This document shows positions 1 to 6,567 of a stretch of DNA of 64,000 nucleotides, piece by piece. Numbering within the stretch: position 1 is the first letter of the stretch; the number at the start of each line of letters is the position of its first letter. A program made the position numbers and the translations under genes. Location of the stretch: NCBI GenBank assembly GCA_016235445.1, contig JACRLB010000017.1, forward strand, positions 1 through 64,000, in the 5' to 3' direction. A model generated the notes under the pieces. It was not told the DNA's origin and searched no databases. It saw only the letters and a program-made list of their open reading frames with translations. This stretch comes from Chloroflexota bacterium. Lineage in GTDB: Bacteria > Chloroflexota > Anaerolineae > Anaerolineales > Villigracilaceae.

Positions 1-74
1 AGGCGTTTCTCGGCTAATTTTTGCATCACTTCCAACCGACTGATTTCTTTTGTGCTCATATTCAACGTCTCCAT
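1..74 (-). CDS. Transposase, N-terminal fragment (partial at window edge)
   Basis: Only the first 24 or so codons are present. The chosen ATG at 74 (minus strand) has a GGAGG ribosome site about 7 nt upstream (complement of 82-86); a second in-frame ATG lies at 59. The peptide contains the stretch STKEISRLEVMQKL, which resembles the start of ISNCY-family transposases, where a helix-turn-helix follows. The family call is from recognition of this short N-terminus only, so it is moderate. Confidence 0.5.
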   Translation of the reverse strand, partial: METLNMSTKEISRLEVMQKLAEKR

Positions 75-132
75 TTCGCGTCCTCCGAAGGGGACATTTT
101 AACTTTGGCGAAAAGTGACATTTCTACTTTGG
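1..132 (-). mobile_element. End of an IS element (ISNCY-like)
   Basis: The window opens inside an insertion sequence whose transposase gene runs off the left edge on the minus strand. Between the transposase start and the presumed IS end lie two near-identical 16-bp motifs, GACATTTTAACTTTGG at 93-108 and GACATTTCTACTTTGG at 117-132. Such iterated GACATTT motifs are what I associate with termini of ISNCY/IS481-like elements. The exact outer boundary and the target duplication cannot be fixed because only one end is visible. Confidence 0.55.
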
Positions 133-154
133 GCTAACAAAAGGAATCTTCACC

Positions 155-183
155 TTGACAAATTAGAACAATTGTTCTATATT
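155..183 (+). promoter_or_regulatory. Sigma70-type promoter of the 230-955 gene
   Basis: A perfect -35 box TTGACA (155-160) is followed after 17 bp by TATATT (178-183). This is one of the strongest consensus promoters in the window. The start codon of the membrane protein lies about 40 nt downstream of the expected transcription start, with an AAGGAG ribosome site at 217-222. The spacer is filled by a palindromic operator described separately. Confidence 0.75.
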
Positions 184-198
184 AAGAGCAGTTGTTCT
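165..198 (+). promoter_or_regulatory. Two tandem SOS-box-like operators
   Basis: AGAACAATTGTTCT (165-178) is a perfect 14-bp palindrome and AGAGCAGTTGTTCT (185-198) is a second copy with an imperfect left arm. Their starts are 20 bp apart, about two helical turns. The first fills the promoter spacer, the second covers the transcription start. The core GAAC-N4-GTTC is the LexA/DinR box known from Gram-positive bacteria; binding by LexA here is inferred. Another repressor with the same half-site cannot be excluded. Confidence 0.6.
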
Positions 199-229
199 TT
201 TTCTGCTGGTTCCAAAAAGGAGATTTCCC

Positions 230-955
230 ATGAACCGTTCCCTCAACATTGAATTGCTCCCCTTCCTCAAAAGCGTTTCTCTTAAACGCGGGGCGATCTT
301 TGGCGGCATTCTCGTCAGCGCCCTGCTTGCCTTTGAGGTGTTCAATTTTGGCACCACTTCGTTTGCCTTGCAGGATGTACTTGGCGATTTGAAGTTTGCA
401 GGGATTCGCTGGTCTGCCATCCTTGCCTTTGCCTTCTGTGGAATTGACTTTGCAGGCATTGCCCGCATCTTCACCCCGGAGCAGGGCCGCGATGAGCCTG
501 CTGAAGTCTGGTATCTGTTTGGCGCGTGGCTGCTTGCCGCGGCGTTCAATGCCATGCTTACCTGGTGGGGTGTGGCTGTGGCCATCACCAATCACACCGC
601 GCTGGGCGGGTCGCTTGTCGGGCAGGCCGCGTTGACAAAAATCGTGCCGATCTTTGTGGCCGCCATGGTCTGGTTGATTCGCGTGCTCATCATCGGAACT
701 TTCTCAGTAGCGGGTGAACGCCTCTTCACACTTGCGGATGTTCACAACAGTTACTCAACCTACCGCAATCAGCCGGCTTATAAAGCCCCCGCGCCTCAAC
801 CGCGGACCTCGAACATGCCCGCCGCAAATTATCCACGCCCTGCGCCCAAGCCGCGCCCTGTTTCCGACTACAACATTAACCGCCCCGAGCCAACCTATCA
901 CCCTGTTGGCATGAATGCGATGAATCGCGAACAAAATCAATCCACACGGAGGTAG
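230..955 (+). CDS. Multi-pass membrane protein with proline-rich tail, unknown function
   Basis: The 241-residue product has about four hydrophobic segments (near residues 20-42, 60-80, 97-122 and 140-165) followed by a hydrophilic, proline- and asparagine-rich tail from about residue 180. I recognise no enzymatic motif. The start is supported by AAGGAG at 217-222. It is monocistronic, behind a strong promoter overlapped by two SOS-box-like palindromes, which suggests induction under DNA damage or another stress. It lies next to an IS end, so its upstream context may be recent. A role in membrane stress is only a guess from the promoter. Confidence 0.75.
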   Translation: MNRSLNIELLPFLKSVSLKRGAIFGGILVSALLAFEVFNFGTTSFALQDVLGDLKFAGIRWSAILAFAFCGIDFAGIARIFTPEQGRDEPAEVWYLFGAWLLAAAFNAMLTWWGVAVAITNHTALGGSLVGQAALTKIVPIFVAAMVWLIRVLIIGTFSVAGERLFTLADVHNSYSTYRNQPAYKAPAPQPRTSNMPAANYPRPAPKPRPVSDYNINRPEPTYHPVGMNAMNREQNQSTRR

Positions 956-999
956 TCTTTCTCGTAAAAGGTTTTTTGTTTCTCTCCCTATTCAACCGC

Positions 1000-1023
1000 T
1001 GAGACGTCCGCAAGGGCGTCTCA
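1000..1023 (+). terminator. Stem-loop after the membrane protein gene
   Basis: A 10-bp stem (1000-1009 with 1014-1023, one G-T pair) closes a 4-nt loop 45 bp after the stop codon. There is no clear T run, so termination is uncertain. A second small hairpin (1043-1050 with 1055-1062) follows. Confidence 0.35.
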
Positions 1024-1157
1024 TGCGTTAACTGTTTTGGAGTCAAGCGGCTTGCCGCTTGAAGTAATGGAGGCTCATGTGTAGAACCAGTGCAAGAGAG
1101 AAAACCCTTTAACGCGAACACTTGCGCCGCGCGCCAGTGCGGTGTTACGCAAATTGG

Positions 1158-1215
1158 GCGAATAACGCGAATTTTTTCGCGTTATTCGCTACATTCGGAA
1201 AATTCGCGTTAAGAA
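1158..1215. repeat. Palindromic intergenic repeat rich in TTCGCG
   Basis: A 14-bp perfect inverted repeat (1158-1171 with 1176-1189) with a TTTT loop is followed by a third partial arm up to about 1215. The TTCGCG/GCGAA units recur inside the MITE upstream of dnaE (20051-20199) and in 55341-55458. The 350-bp gap 956-1305 otherwise holds only short hairpins; no gene was seen in it. Confidence 0.6.
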
Positions 1216-1305
1216 TTTCGATCTTTGAAGGCGTTGCCGCATCCATACTTTTTAGACATAAGTCGTAATGGATTACTCCATCAGCAAGCCGATGGACTCC
1301 AGAGT

Positions 1306-2184
1306 CTACTCAAACTCATCCAGTGTGCTTTCGCCGTGGGTTAATAGGTAAAGCCCGCGCGGGTTGCCTTCGTTTTTATCGAAGACGAAATCGGTGATGA
1401 TATAGCTTGCTTTGAATGCGGTTTCGAATAATTCGCGGGTGAAGAAGCGCCAGTCACGGGCGAGGGCGAAGTCTTTGGATTTTAGCTCGAGAAAATTGAC
1501 GGGAATCTCAGCGAGGAGCAGGCGGTCTTCAAAGGCTGGGAGATGTTCGGGTGGGCGGGGCAGGCCTTCGGTCGGAGATTGAAGCGAATAAAAGGGACGC
1601 AGACCGGAGCGGGTGACGTGATCCAATTTAAGGGTGGGGCGCGCCTGTTTGCCAAGTCTGCTTTCGACGCGGCGGGTGTTGATCCACCAATCCACTTGAA
1701 AGCGGTCGGAGGGCAGGCCTGCGTTGAGGCCGTCGCGCATTTCGCCGTATTCTTCGCGGCGGTAGGTGGCGCTGACCGCGCCCAGTTTTGCGATGTTGAG
1801 ATGCGCGTTGCGGCTGAGCAGGGGATCGTAGGTCCAGGTGATGTGATCGAGTCTTTGGCGGCGTACCATTTGCCATTGCGCGCGTTTGAGCGCAAAGCCC
1901 GCGCCGCTGTCACGTTGATCGGGAAGAATGCCCATCATGTGCGAGCAGTGTTTCGGGCGCGGGCCGTCGGGCGTTTCTTCGAGGCCGGGGAAGCCAAACA
2001 AAAAGCCGACAAGTTTTTTCTCGGCGAATGCGCCGAGCACAAGCCCGCCGTTGTGTACGGCGGTGATGAGCAGGTGCATGGGAACGATGTCGGTTTCGGA
2101 GTCAGGCCAGATGGCGCGCTGGAGGTCTTCGATCAACCGCATTTCTTCGGGCGTTTCGATCAGGTGAATGTTGAAGTTTGTCAT
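1306..2184 (-). CDS. GNAT-family acetyltransferase (COG3375-like)
   Basis: The 292-residue protein starts with an N-terminal GNAT-type region containing SHMMGILPDQRDSGAGFALK at about residues 80-100, a variant of the acetyl-CoA binding motif. A C-terminal extension of about 130 residues is typical of the predicted acetyltransferases of COG3375. I chose the ATG at 2184 because it overlaps the TGA of the upstream SDR gene as ATGA, indicating translational coupling; an ATG 16 codons further upstream is less likely. Substrate unknown. Confidence is high for the fold and low for any specific reaction. Confidence 0.75.
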   Translation of the reverse strand: MTNFNIHLIETPEEMRLIEDLQRAIWPDSETDIVPMHLLITAVHNGGLVLGAFAEKKLVGFLFGFPGLEETPDGPRPKHCSHMMGILPDQRDSGAGFALKRAQWQMVRRQRLDHITWTYDPLLSRNAHLNIAKLGAVSATYRREEYGEMRDGLNAGLPSDRFQVDWWINTRRVESRLGKQARPTLKLDHVTRSGLRPFYSLQSPTEGLPRPPEHLPAFEDRLLLAEIPVNFLELKSKDFALARDWRFFTRELFETAFKASYIITDFVFDKNEGNPRGLYLLTHGESTLDEFE

Positions 2185-3140
2185 GGTTGTCTTGGGAGGA
2201 TGGATGCAAGGGTGTCCGTTACCCGGCTCCATGCGCGCTGGTACCAGGGTTTGCGGAGCAGGTAATCGAGGCGGTAGGTGAAGCGCGCGGGCATCAGGCC
2301 GAAATAGCGCGGCATCGAGTCTATGGCGCAGGTGCGGTTCACGGCGAAGTAATCGAGCCAGAAGGATGAGATCGGGAAGTTCGGCAGAACGCCTTCGAGA
2401 AAGACTGTGAATGCGCGCAGGGTGATCGGCGAAAGGGGGGTGAGATAACGGTTTCGATGAGTTACCTCCATGATGGTTTCGACGATCTGTTGCAGTGTGA
2501 AAAATTCACTGCCGCCCAGTTCGTACACCTGGTTGAGCGTTTCGTCTTTTTCAAGCGACCACAACATGCAGGTGACGAGGTCTTCCACCCACACGGGTTG
2601 TACCACGGTGCGTCCGCCTGCGGGGATGGGAAACACTCCCAACGAAGAACGGATGAGACGGGATAAATTATTGGTGAAGTGATCTTCCGCGCCGTACACG
2701 AGCGAAGAGCGCAGGATCGTGTATGGAACCTTTCCATTGCGGATGTGCTCCTCGGCGATGCCTTTCGCTTTGAAAGCGGGATATCCCGAAGCGCGCGCCG
2801 CTCCAATGTGACTAAGATAGACGATTCGATCCGCGCCCGCATCTGCCGCCGCTTCGACGAGATTTTCCGTCCCTTGAATATCGGTGGTCAGCAAACTTCC
2901 GCGGCTGCCCTGATTTTCCGCGCTGGCAAGGTGGAAGATGGTATCCACATCCCGCAGGGCGGCGCGCAAGCCGCGCTTATCGGCCAGAGACACGACTGCC
3001 ACTTCCACGGGCACACCCTTGGGCAGGCGCGGCGTACGCGGCGAAGGACGGATCAACGCGCGCAATGGGTATCCAATGGACGAAAGCTGACGCACGAGGG
3101 TGCGCCCAATAAAACCAGTTGCGCCGGTGACGAGGATCAT
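2181..3140 (-). CDS. NAD(P)-binding SDR protein, complex I NDUFA9/YbjT-like
   Basis: The 319-residue product begins with MILVTGATGFIGRTLV, the Rossmann dinucleotide-binding GxxGxxG motif at residues 5-11. It continues as an atypical extended SDR: HLAS near residue 80, and no clear YxxxK catalytic pair. Such proteins bind NAD(P)H and often act as quinone- or lipid-related reductases or assembly factors; the substrate is unknown. TATAAT (minus strand, 3148-3153) ends 7 nt before the ATG, so the mRNA is probably leaderless. It forms an overlapping operon with the GNAT gene. Confidence 0.75.
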   Translation of the reverse strand: MILVTGATGFIGRTLVRQLSSIGYPLRALIRPSPRTPRLPKGVPVEVAVVSLADKRGLRAALRDVDTIFHLASAENQGSRGSLLTTDIQGTENLVEAAADAGADRIVYLSHIGAARASGYPAFKAKGIAEEHIRNGKVPYTILRSSLVYGAEDHFTNNLSRLIRSSLGVFPIPAGGRTVVQPVWVEDLVTCMLWSLEKDETLNQVYELGGSEFFTLQQIVETIMEVTHRNRYLTPLSPITLRAFTVFLEGVLPNFPISSFWLDYFAVNRTCAIDSMPRYFGLMPARFTYRLDYLLRKPWYQRAWSRVTDTLASILPRQP

Positions 3141-3202
3141 GTTTGGGATTATAGCAGAGGCAGGTAAACAGGCAGACAAGTAAACAGGAAAATATTAAAC
3201 AA

Positions 3203-3248
3203 AAGACACGGAAGTGCAGAGCTTTATAACTTTGCACTTCCGTGTCTT
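3203..3248. repeat. Long perfect inverted repeat (16-bp stem)
   Basis: Bases 3203-3218 and 3233-3248 form a perfect 16-bp stem around a 14-nt loop. It lies between tRNA-Val and the SDR gene, both on the minus strand. It may act as a transcription terminator after the tRNA but lacks a T run. The ACACGGAAG units resemble the CACGG palindromes at 29908 and 55241. Quasi-repeats of CAGGTAAACAGG flank it on both sides. Confidence 0.6.
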
Positions 3249-3416
3249 CTTTGATACGTGTGTACCTGTCTACCTATGTACTTTGACAATGTCACATTTC
3301 AAAACCTTTTACCACAAAGTCCACAAAGGGTCACAACACTTGCGCCGCACTGCGTTCCCTGGCACCGCCCGCCAGGGCAGGTGTGTTGCAGTGCAGGTGA
3401 GGAGAGCAAAATGCTA

Positions 3417-3489
3417 AACCCCTGAGGGACTCGAACCCCCGACCCCTTCGGTGTAAACGAAGTGCTCTAACCAACTGAGCTAAGCGCCC
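3417..3489 (-). tRNA. tRNA-Val (anticodon UAC) with defective acceptor stem
   Basis: D stem GCTC/GAGC, anticodon stem CTTCG/CGAAG with loop TTTACAC (anticodon TAC) and T stem GGGGG/CCCTC with loop TTCGAGT are all intact. The acceptor strands do not match: the 5' strand GGGCGCT would need AGCGCCC, but the sequence after the T stem reads AGGGGTT. That leaves two G-G mismatches and two G-T pairs among seven positions. Either the 3' end was replaced by recombination or insertion, or this is a tRNA pseudogene. No CCA is encoded. Confidence 0.65.
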
Positions 3490-3578
3490 GGGAGAACCGC
3501 ATTATAGCATGTGATTCTAAAAAATGAAAAAAAAATTACCCTGCGTTATAATCGCATTCATCAAACAGGAGAAGACTC

Positions 3579-4001
3579 ATGACTGACTCAAAACCTCTCA
3601 ATTGGACATCCGCGCCCGGCATTGGCTATACCGTCATCCGCCGCGGCGATGGCGGTATGACCTTAACCTTCACCGATCTTTCCGATGCCACCATGGCGCA
3701 CTGGCACGAATTTGCGCTCGAGCATTTGATGGGTTCCGACCGCCGTACGCGCAATTTGTATGACCTGCGCGCTGTAAAGGAGATTCCCGAAAAAGCCGTC
3801 CGCATGGCGGTGGATGCGAACAGCGACCCCTCGGCGCGCAACATCCGCGTGGCGGTGGTGCTGGCAGACCAATCCATTGCGGATGCGATCCGTAACGTGG
3901 CCGCGCTCGCGGAGACGGGGCTTGCCTCTGCGATGAAGATTTTTACAGACATCAACGAAGCCGAAGCCTGGCTGGCGCGCCCGTTGGATCAGATTCCATA
4001 G
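3579..4001 (+). CDS. Small STAS/SpoIIAA-like protein, unknown function
   Basis: A 140-residue soluble protein with no membrane segment. The alternating pattern, with a mid region DLRAVKEIPEKAVRMAVDA and the following RNIRVAVVLADQ strand, suggests a SpoIIAA/STAS-like alpha/beta fold, as in proteins that report on single-domain signalling. No catalytic motif was recognised. CAGGAGAAG lies 7 nt before the ATG, and TATAAT at 3547-3552 gives a short leader. It is followed by a dispersed repeat and folP; co-transcription with folP is possible. Confidence 0.6.
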   Translation: MTDSKPLNWTSAPGIGYTVIRRGDGGMTLTFTDLSDATMAHWHEFALEHLMGSDRRTRNLYDLRAVKEIPEKAVRMAVDANSDPSARNIRVAVVLADQSIADAIRNVAALAETGLASAMKIFTDINEAEAWLARPLDQIP

Positions 4002-4004
4002 CTG

Positions 4005-4046
4005 TCATTGCTTCGTCGCGAAGAACATGGGCGCTCCTCGCAATGA
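4005..4046. repeat. Dispersed short repeat (TCATTGC...GCAATGA type)
   Basis: TCATTGC (4005-4011) and GCAATGA (4040-4046) bracket a core with CTTCGTCGCG and GCGCTCCTCG. This matches a short palindromic repeat common in environmental bacterial genomes, whose usual form reads CATTGCGAGGAGCG. It fills most of the space between the 3579 gene and folP. Confidence 0.55.
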
Positions 4047-4058
4047 TATAACCATCGC

Positions 4059-4943
4059 ATGAAATCACCTTCTCTTCAGATCGGGAAGTTCACATTTGAT
4101 TGGGGTTCCCGCACGTATGTGATGGGCATCCTGAATGTGACTCCCGATTCGTTTTCGGGGGATGGGATCATCAGCAAAGGGGAAACGGTAAAAGCGGCAT
4201 TATCGCAGGCGGATGGATTTCTCGCCTCAGGTGCGGACCTGTTGGATGTGGGCGGCGAATCGACACGTCCCGGCTCTGCGGCAGTTTCAGCGGATGAGGA
4301 GTTGGAGCGGGTGATTCCAGTCATCCAAGCCATTCATAAAACGTTTCCAGATGCTTTAATTTCAATCGATACCTGCAAGGCGAAGGTCGCTGAAGAGGCG
4401 ATTCGAGCGGGCGCGCAGATTGTCAACGATGTGTGGGGGCTGAGAGCAGATTCCGAATTGGCGCATGTCGCGGCGAAATACAAAACGCCGGTCATTTTGA
4501 TGCACAACCGCAGTAACCCTGCCAGTGTGGATGTCCGCGAAAAACTGGGGAATGCTTATATTGGCTCGGAGTATCAGAACCTGATCGAAGATGTTAAACG
4601 GGAATTGCTCGAGAGCGTGGCTTTGGCGAAAAATGCCGGGGTGGATGAGTCGCTCATAGTTTTAGATCCAGGCATCGGCTTTGGAAAGACGCGGGAGCAT
4701 AATCTTGAGCTGGTCAACCATCTGGGTGAAATCCGCTCGTTGGGATATCCGATCCTGTTGGGCACATCCAGAAAATCATTTATCGGTTTTACTTTGGATT
4801 TGCCGCCCGATCAGCGCGTGGAAGGCACAGCCGCAACCGTGGCTGTTGGAATCGCGCGCGGCGCGGATATCATCCGCGTGCATGATGTGAAAGAAATGGC
4901 GCGGGTTGCGAAAATGACGGACGCACTGGTGAGGCATGGATAA
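4059..4943 (+). CDS. folP: Dihydropteroate synthase
   Basis: The enzyme condenses 6-hydroxymethyl-dihydropterin diphosphate with p-aminobenzoate in cytosolic folate synthesis. The 294-residue length is normal. Signature motifs are in order: GILNVTPDSFSGDG near residue 23, LDVGGESTRPGS near 63, SIDTCKAKVAEEA near 100, NDVWG near 121, LDPGIGFGKTREHN near 205, GTSRKSFIG near 235 and IRVHDVKEM near 272. These include the TIM-barrel pterin and sulfonamide-site residues. Its last 8 bases overlap the next gene, indicating coupling. No other folate genes are nearby. Confidence 0.95.
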   Translation: MKSPSLQIGKFTFDWGSRTYVMGILNVTPDSFSGDGIISKGETVKAALSQADGFLASGADLLDVGGESTRPGSAAVSADEELERVIPVIQAIHKTFPDALISIDTCKAKVAEEAIRAGAQIVNDVWGLRADSELAHVAAKYKTPVILMHNRSNPASVDVREKLGNAYIGSEYQNLIEDVKRELLESVALAKNAGVDESLIVLDPGIGFGKTREHNLELVNHLGEIRSLGYPILLGTSRKSFIGFTLDLPPDQRVEGTAATVAVGIARGADIIRVHDVKEMARVAKMTDALVRHG

Positions 4944-6258
4944 TTATTCGAAAGACCTTCTCCGCACGGGAATTATCGAAGCGAAAACAGGCGACCGCAA
5001 TGTTGCGCGCCGTTACCTCGACCGCGCAATTTACATGACGGGTTCGCATGATGTGCTGGCCGAGGCATGGTTTTGGATGGGCGAGATCACGGATGACCGC
5101 GTTGAAAAACGCAAGGCGCTGGAGAATTGTCTCGCGCATGACCTGCGTCATTCGCGCGCGCGCCGCGCGCTTGCGATTTTGGACGGCAAGCTTAAAGCCG
5201 ATGATGTGATCGACCCCGATCATTTACCGCCTGCGCCCGAAGGGTTGCGCGCCGTTGATGCGCAGAGATTTATGTGCCCCAAATGCGGCGGGCGCATGGC
5301 GTTTGCGCCGGATGGCCAGGCGCTGGTTTGCGAATATTGCACGCGCAATCAATCGCTCGATGCCGGGCCGCAGACCGATGATGAAAAAGATTTCATCGTT
5401 GCGATGGCAACCATGAAGGGACATGGCAAACCGTTGCAGGAACAGGTTTTTCATTGCAATGGCTGTGGCGCGGAATTCATTCTGCCGCCCGGGCAAATTT
5501 CCGCAAATTGTGTCTATTGCGATTCGCCGCATGTGGTCAGTTTGGAAAAGGCCAAAGACCTGCTTGCGCCGGATGCCATCCTCCCGCACGCCTTCGACCA
5601 GAAACGCGCCACACGTTTTCTAATCGAATGGGTGGAGGATCAGCGGATCAAACCTGAAAAAAAAGTTGACCTGCCGCAGGGTTTGTATTTGCCGCTTTGG
5701 ACGTTTGATGTGGGCGGCGCGATCGAATACACTGCTGAAAAGGTGGAGTACGAGGAAGACTCCTTCCTGAACCCCGACAAGCCAAAAGTGATTCGCGTGA
5801 CGGATCAGTACCCCGTGATGGTGGATAACCTGCCGCTTCCTGCTTCCCGAAAACTGTCTGCTGTTTTCTTGAAGCTGATCCCCGTCTTTGACATAAAGTC
5901 TGCCAAGCCATACGACCCGCGCTTTCTTGCAAGCTGGCCCGCCGAAATCTACGACGTGCCGATGGCAGATGCCTCACTCGATGCCCGCAGTCAGACCTAC
6001 AATGCCTATAAAAAGAAACTCCCACATTTGATCAATGGAATGAATCTAGTGCGTACCTCATCCGCGAATTTGGTGGTGGAATCCTTCAAGCTGGTTCTCC
6101 TGCCTGTGTGGTTGACCGAACTTCCCTTCGACGGGCGCGAGCATCTGGTGTTAATCAATGGGCAAAGCGGGGTGGTCGCCAGTGACCTGACAGAGCAGGA
6201 GGAGGAATCTGAGTCGGGCGGGTTGTTCAATTTCCTGGCGGATTTACTGGAGGAATAA
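4936..6258 (+). CDS. Zinc-ribbon protein with N-terminal TPR-like region
   Basis: A 440-residue protein. Residues 1-90 look like helical TPR-type repeats. Two zinc-ribbon-like modules follow: CPKCGG...CEYC at about 113-135 and CNGCGAEF...CVYCDS at about 172-195. The C-terminal half, with the conserved-looking LPLWTFDVG near 250, is a beta-rich domain I cannot name. No membrane segment. The ATG overlaps the folP stop by 8 bp. Function unknown; the paired ribbons suggest nucleic-acid or protein binding. Confidence 0.7.
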   Translation: MDNYSKDLLRTGIIEAKTGDRNVARRYLDRAIYMTGSHDVLAEAWFWMGEITDDRVEKRKALENCLAHDLRHSRARRALAILDGKLKADDVIDPDHLPPAPEGLRAVDAQRFMCPKCGGRMAFAPDGQALVCEYCTRNQSLDAGPQTDDEKDFIVAMATMKGHGKPLQEQVFHCNGCGAEFILPPGQISANCVYCDSPHVVSLEKAKDLLAPDAILPHAFDQKRATRFLIEWVEDQRIKPEKKVDLPQGLYLPLWTFDVGGAIEYTAEKVEYEEDSFLNPDKPKVIRVTDQYPVMVDNLPLPASRKLSAVFLKLIPVFDIKSAKPYDPRFLASWPAEIYDVPMADASLDARSQTYNAYKKKLPHLINGMNLVRTSSANLVVESFKLVLLPVWLTELPFDGREHLVLINGQSGVVASDLTEQEEESESGGLFNFLADLLEE

Positions 6259-6296
6259 TCATCGGGTTTCGCATGGATATATTTTATTCTTTTGTG

Positions 6297-6302
6297 TATA
6301 AT
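6297..6302 (+). promoter_or_regulatory. TATAAT box of tRNA-Arg
   Basis: TATAAT lies 9 nt upstream of the mature tRNA 5' end. The preceding GTG gives the same GTGTATAAT string found before tsaE and gmd. No convincing -35 box was seen. Confidence 0.45.
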
Positions 6303-6311
6303 CTTTGCATC

Positions 6312-6383
6312 GCCCTGATAGTTCAATGGACAGAACAAGGCACTCCTAAGGCTTAGATGTAGGTCCGATTCCTACTCAGGGCA
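6312..6383 (+). tRNA. tRNA-Arg (anticodon CCU)
   Basis: Acceptor stem GCCCTGA pairs perfectly with TCAGGGC, D stem GTTC/GAAC, anticodon loop CTCCTAA giving CCT, and T arm GTAGG-TCCGATT-CCTAC. The anticodon stem AGGCA/GGCTT has one A-G mismatch next to the loop and one G-T pair. The discriminator is A at 6383 and CCA is not encoded. It reads the rare AGG codon. Confidence 0.9.
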
Positions 6384-6465
6384 CTCGAAATTTTATCGAA
6401 AACTTTAAGGTTTCTCTTATAAAAAGGGCTTGCAAAATTTTAAAAGCCGTAGTAATATTGACCTT

Positions 6466-6504
6466 GATGAGCGCTAGGGTGCCCCCCTCACCCTGGCGCT
6501 CATC
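6466..6504. terminator. Strong hairpin after tRNA-Arg
   Basis: A 16-bp stem (6466-6481 with 6489-6504, one T-G pair) around a 7-nt C-rich loop. There is no T run, so it may be a processing or attenuation hairpin rather than an intrinsic terminator. It sits between the tRNA and the recN terminator. Confidence 0.45.
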
Positions 6505-6529
6505 ATTTAAGTTAATAGCCAAAACAACA

Positions 6530-6563
6530 AAAAAAGCGGACGCTTGCAAGCGTCCGCTTTTTT
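6530..6563. terminator. Bidirectional intrinsic terminator
   Basis: A perfect palindrome with an AGCGGACGC/GCGTCCGCT stem flanked by A and T runs, so it works on both strands. It would end recN transcription (minus strand, stop at 6568) and read-through from the tRNA side. Confidence 0.85.
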
Positions 6564-6567
6564 GATT

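Noticed and set aside
956-1305. RNA gene in the 350-bp gap after the first membrane protein
   Set aside because: Only short hairpins and a TTCGCG palindrome were seen; no tRNA arms or known RNA motif.
1543-2265. Long open frame on the plus strand opposite the GNAT gene
   Set aside because: Composition follows the third-position bias of the real minus-strand gene; no recognisable motif or ribosome site.
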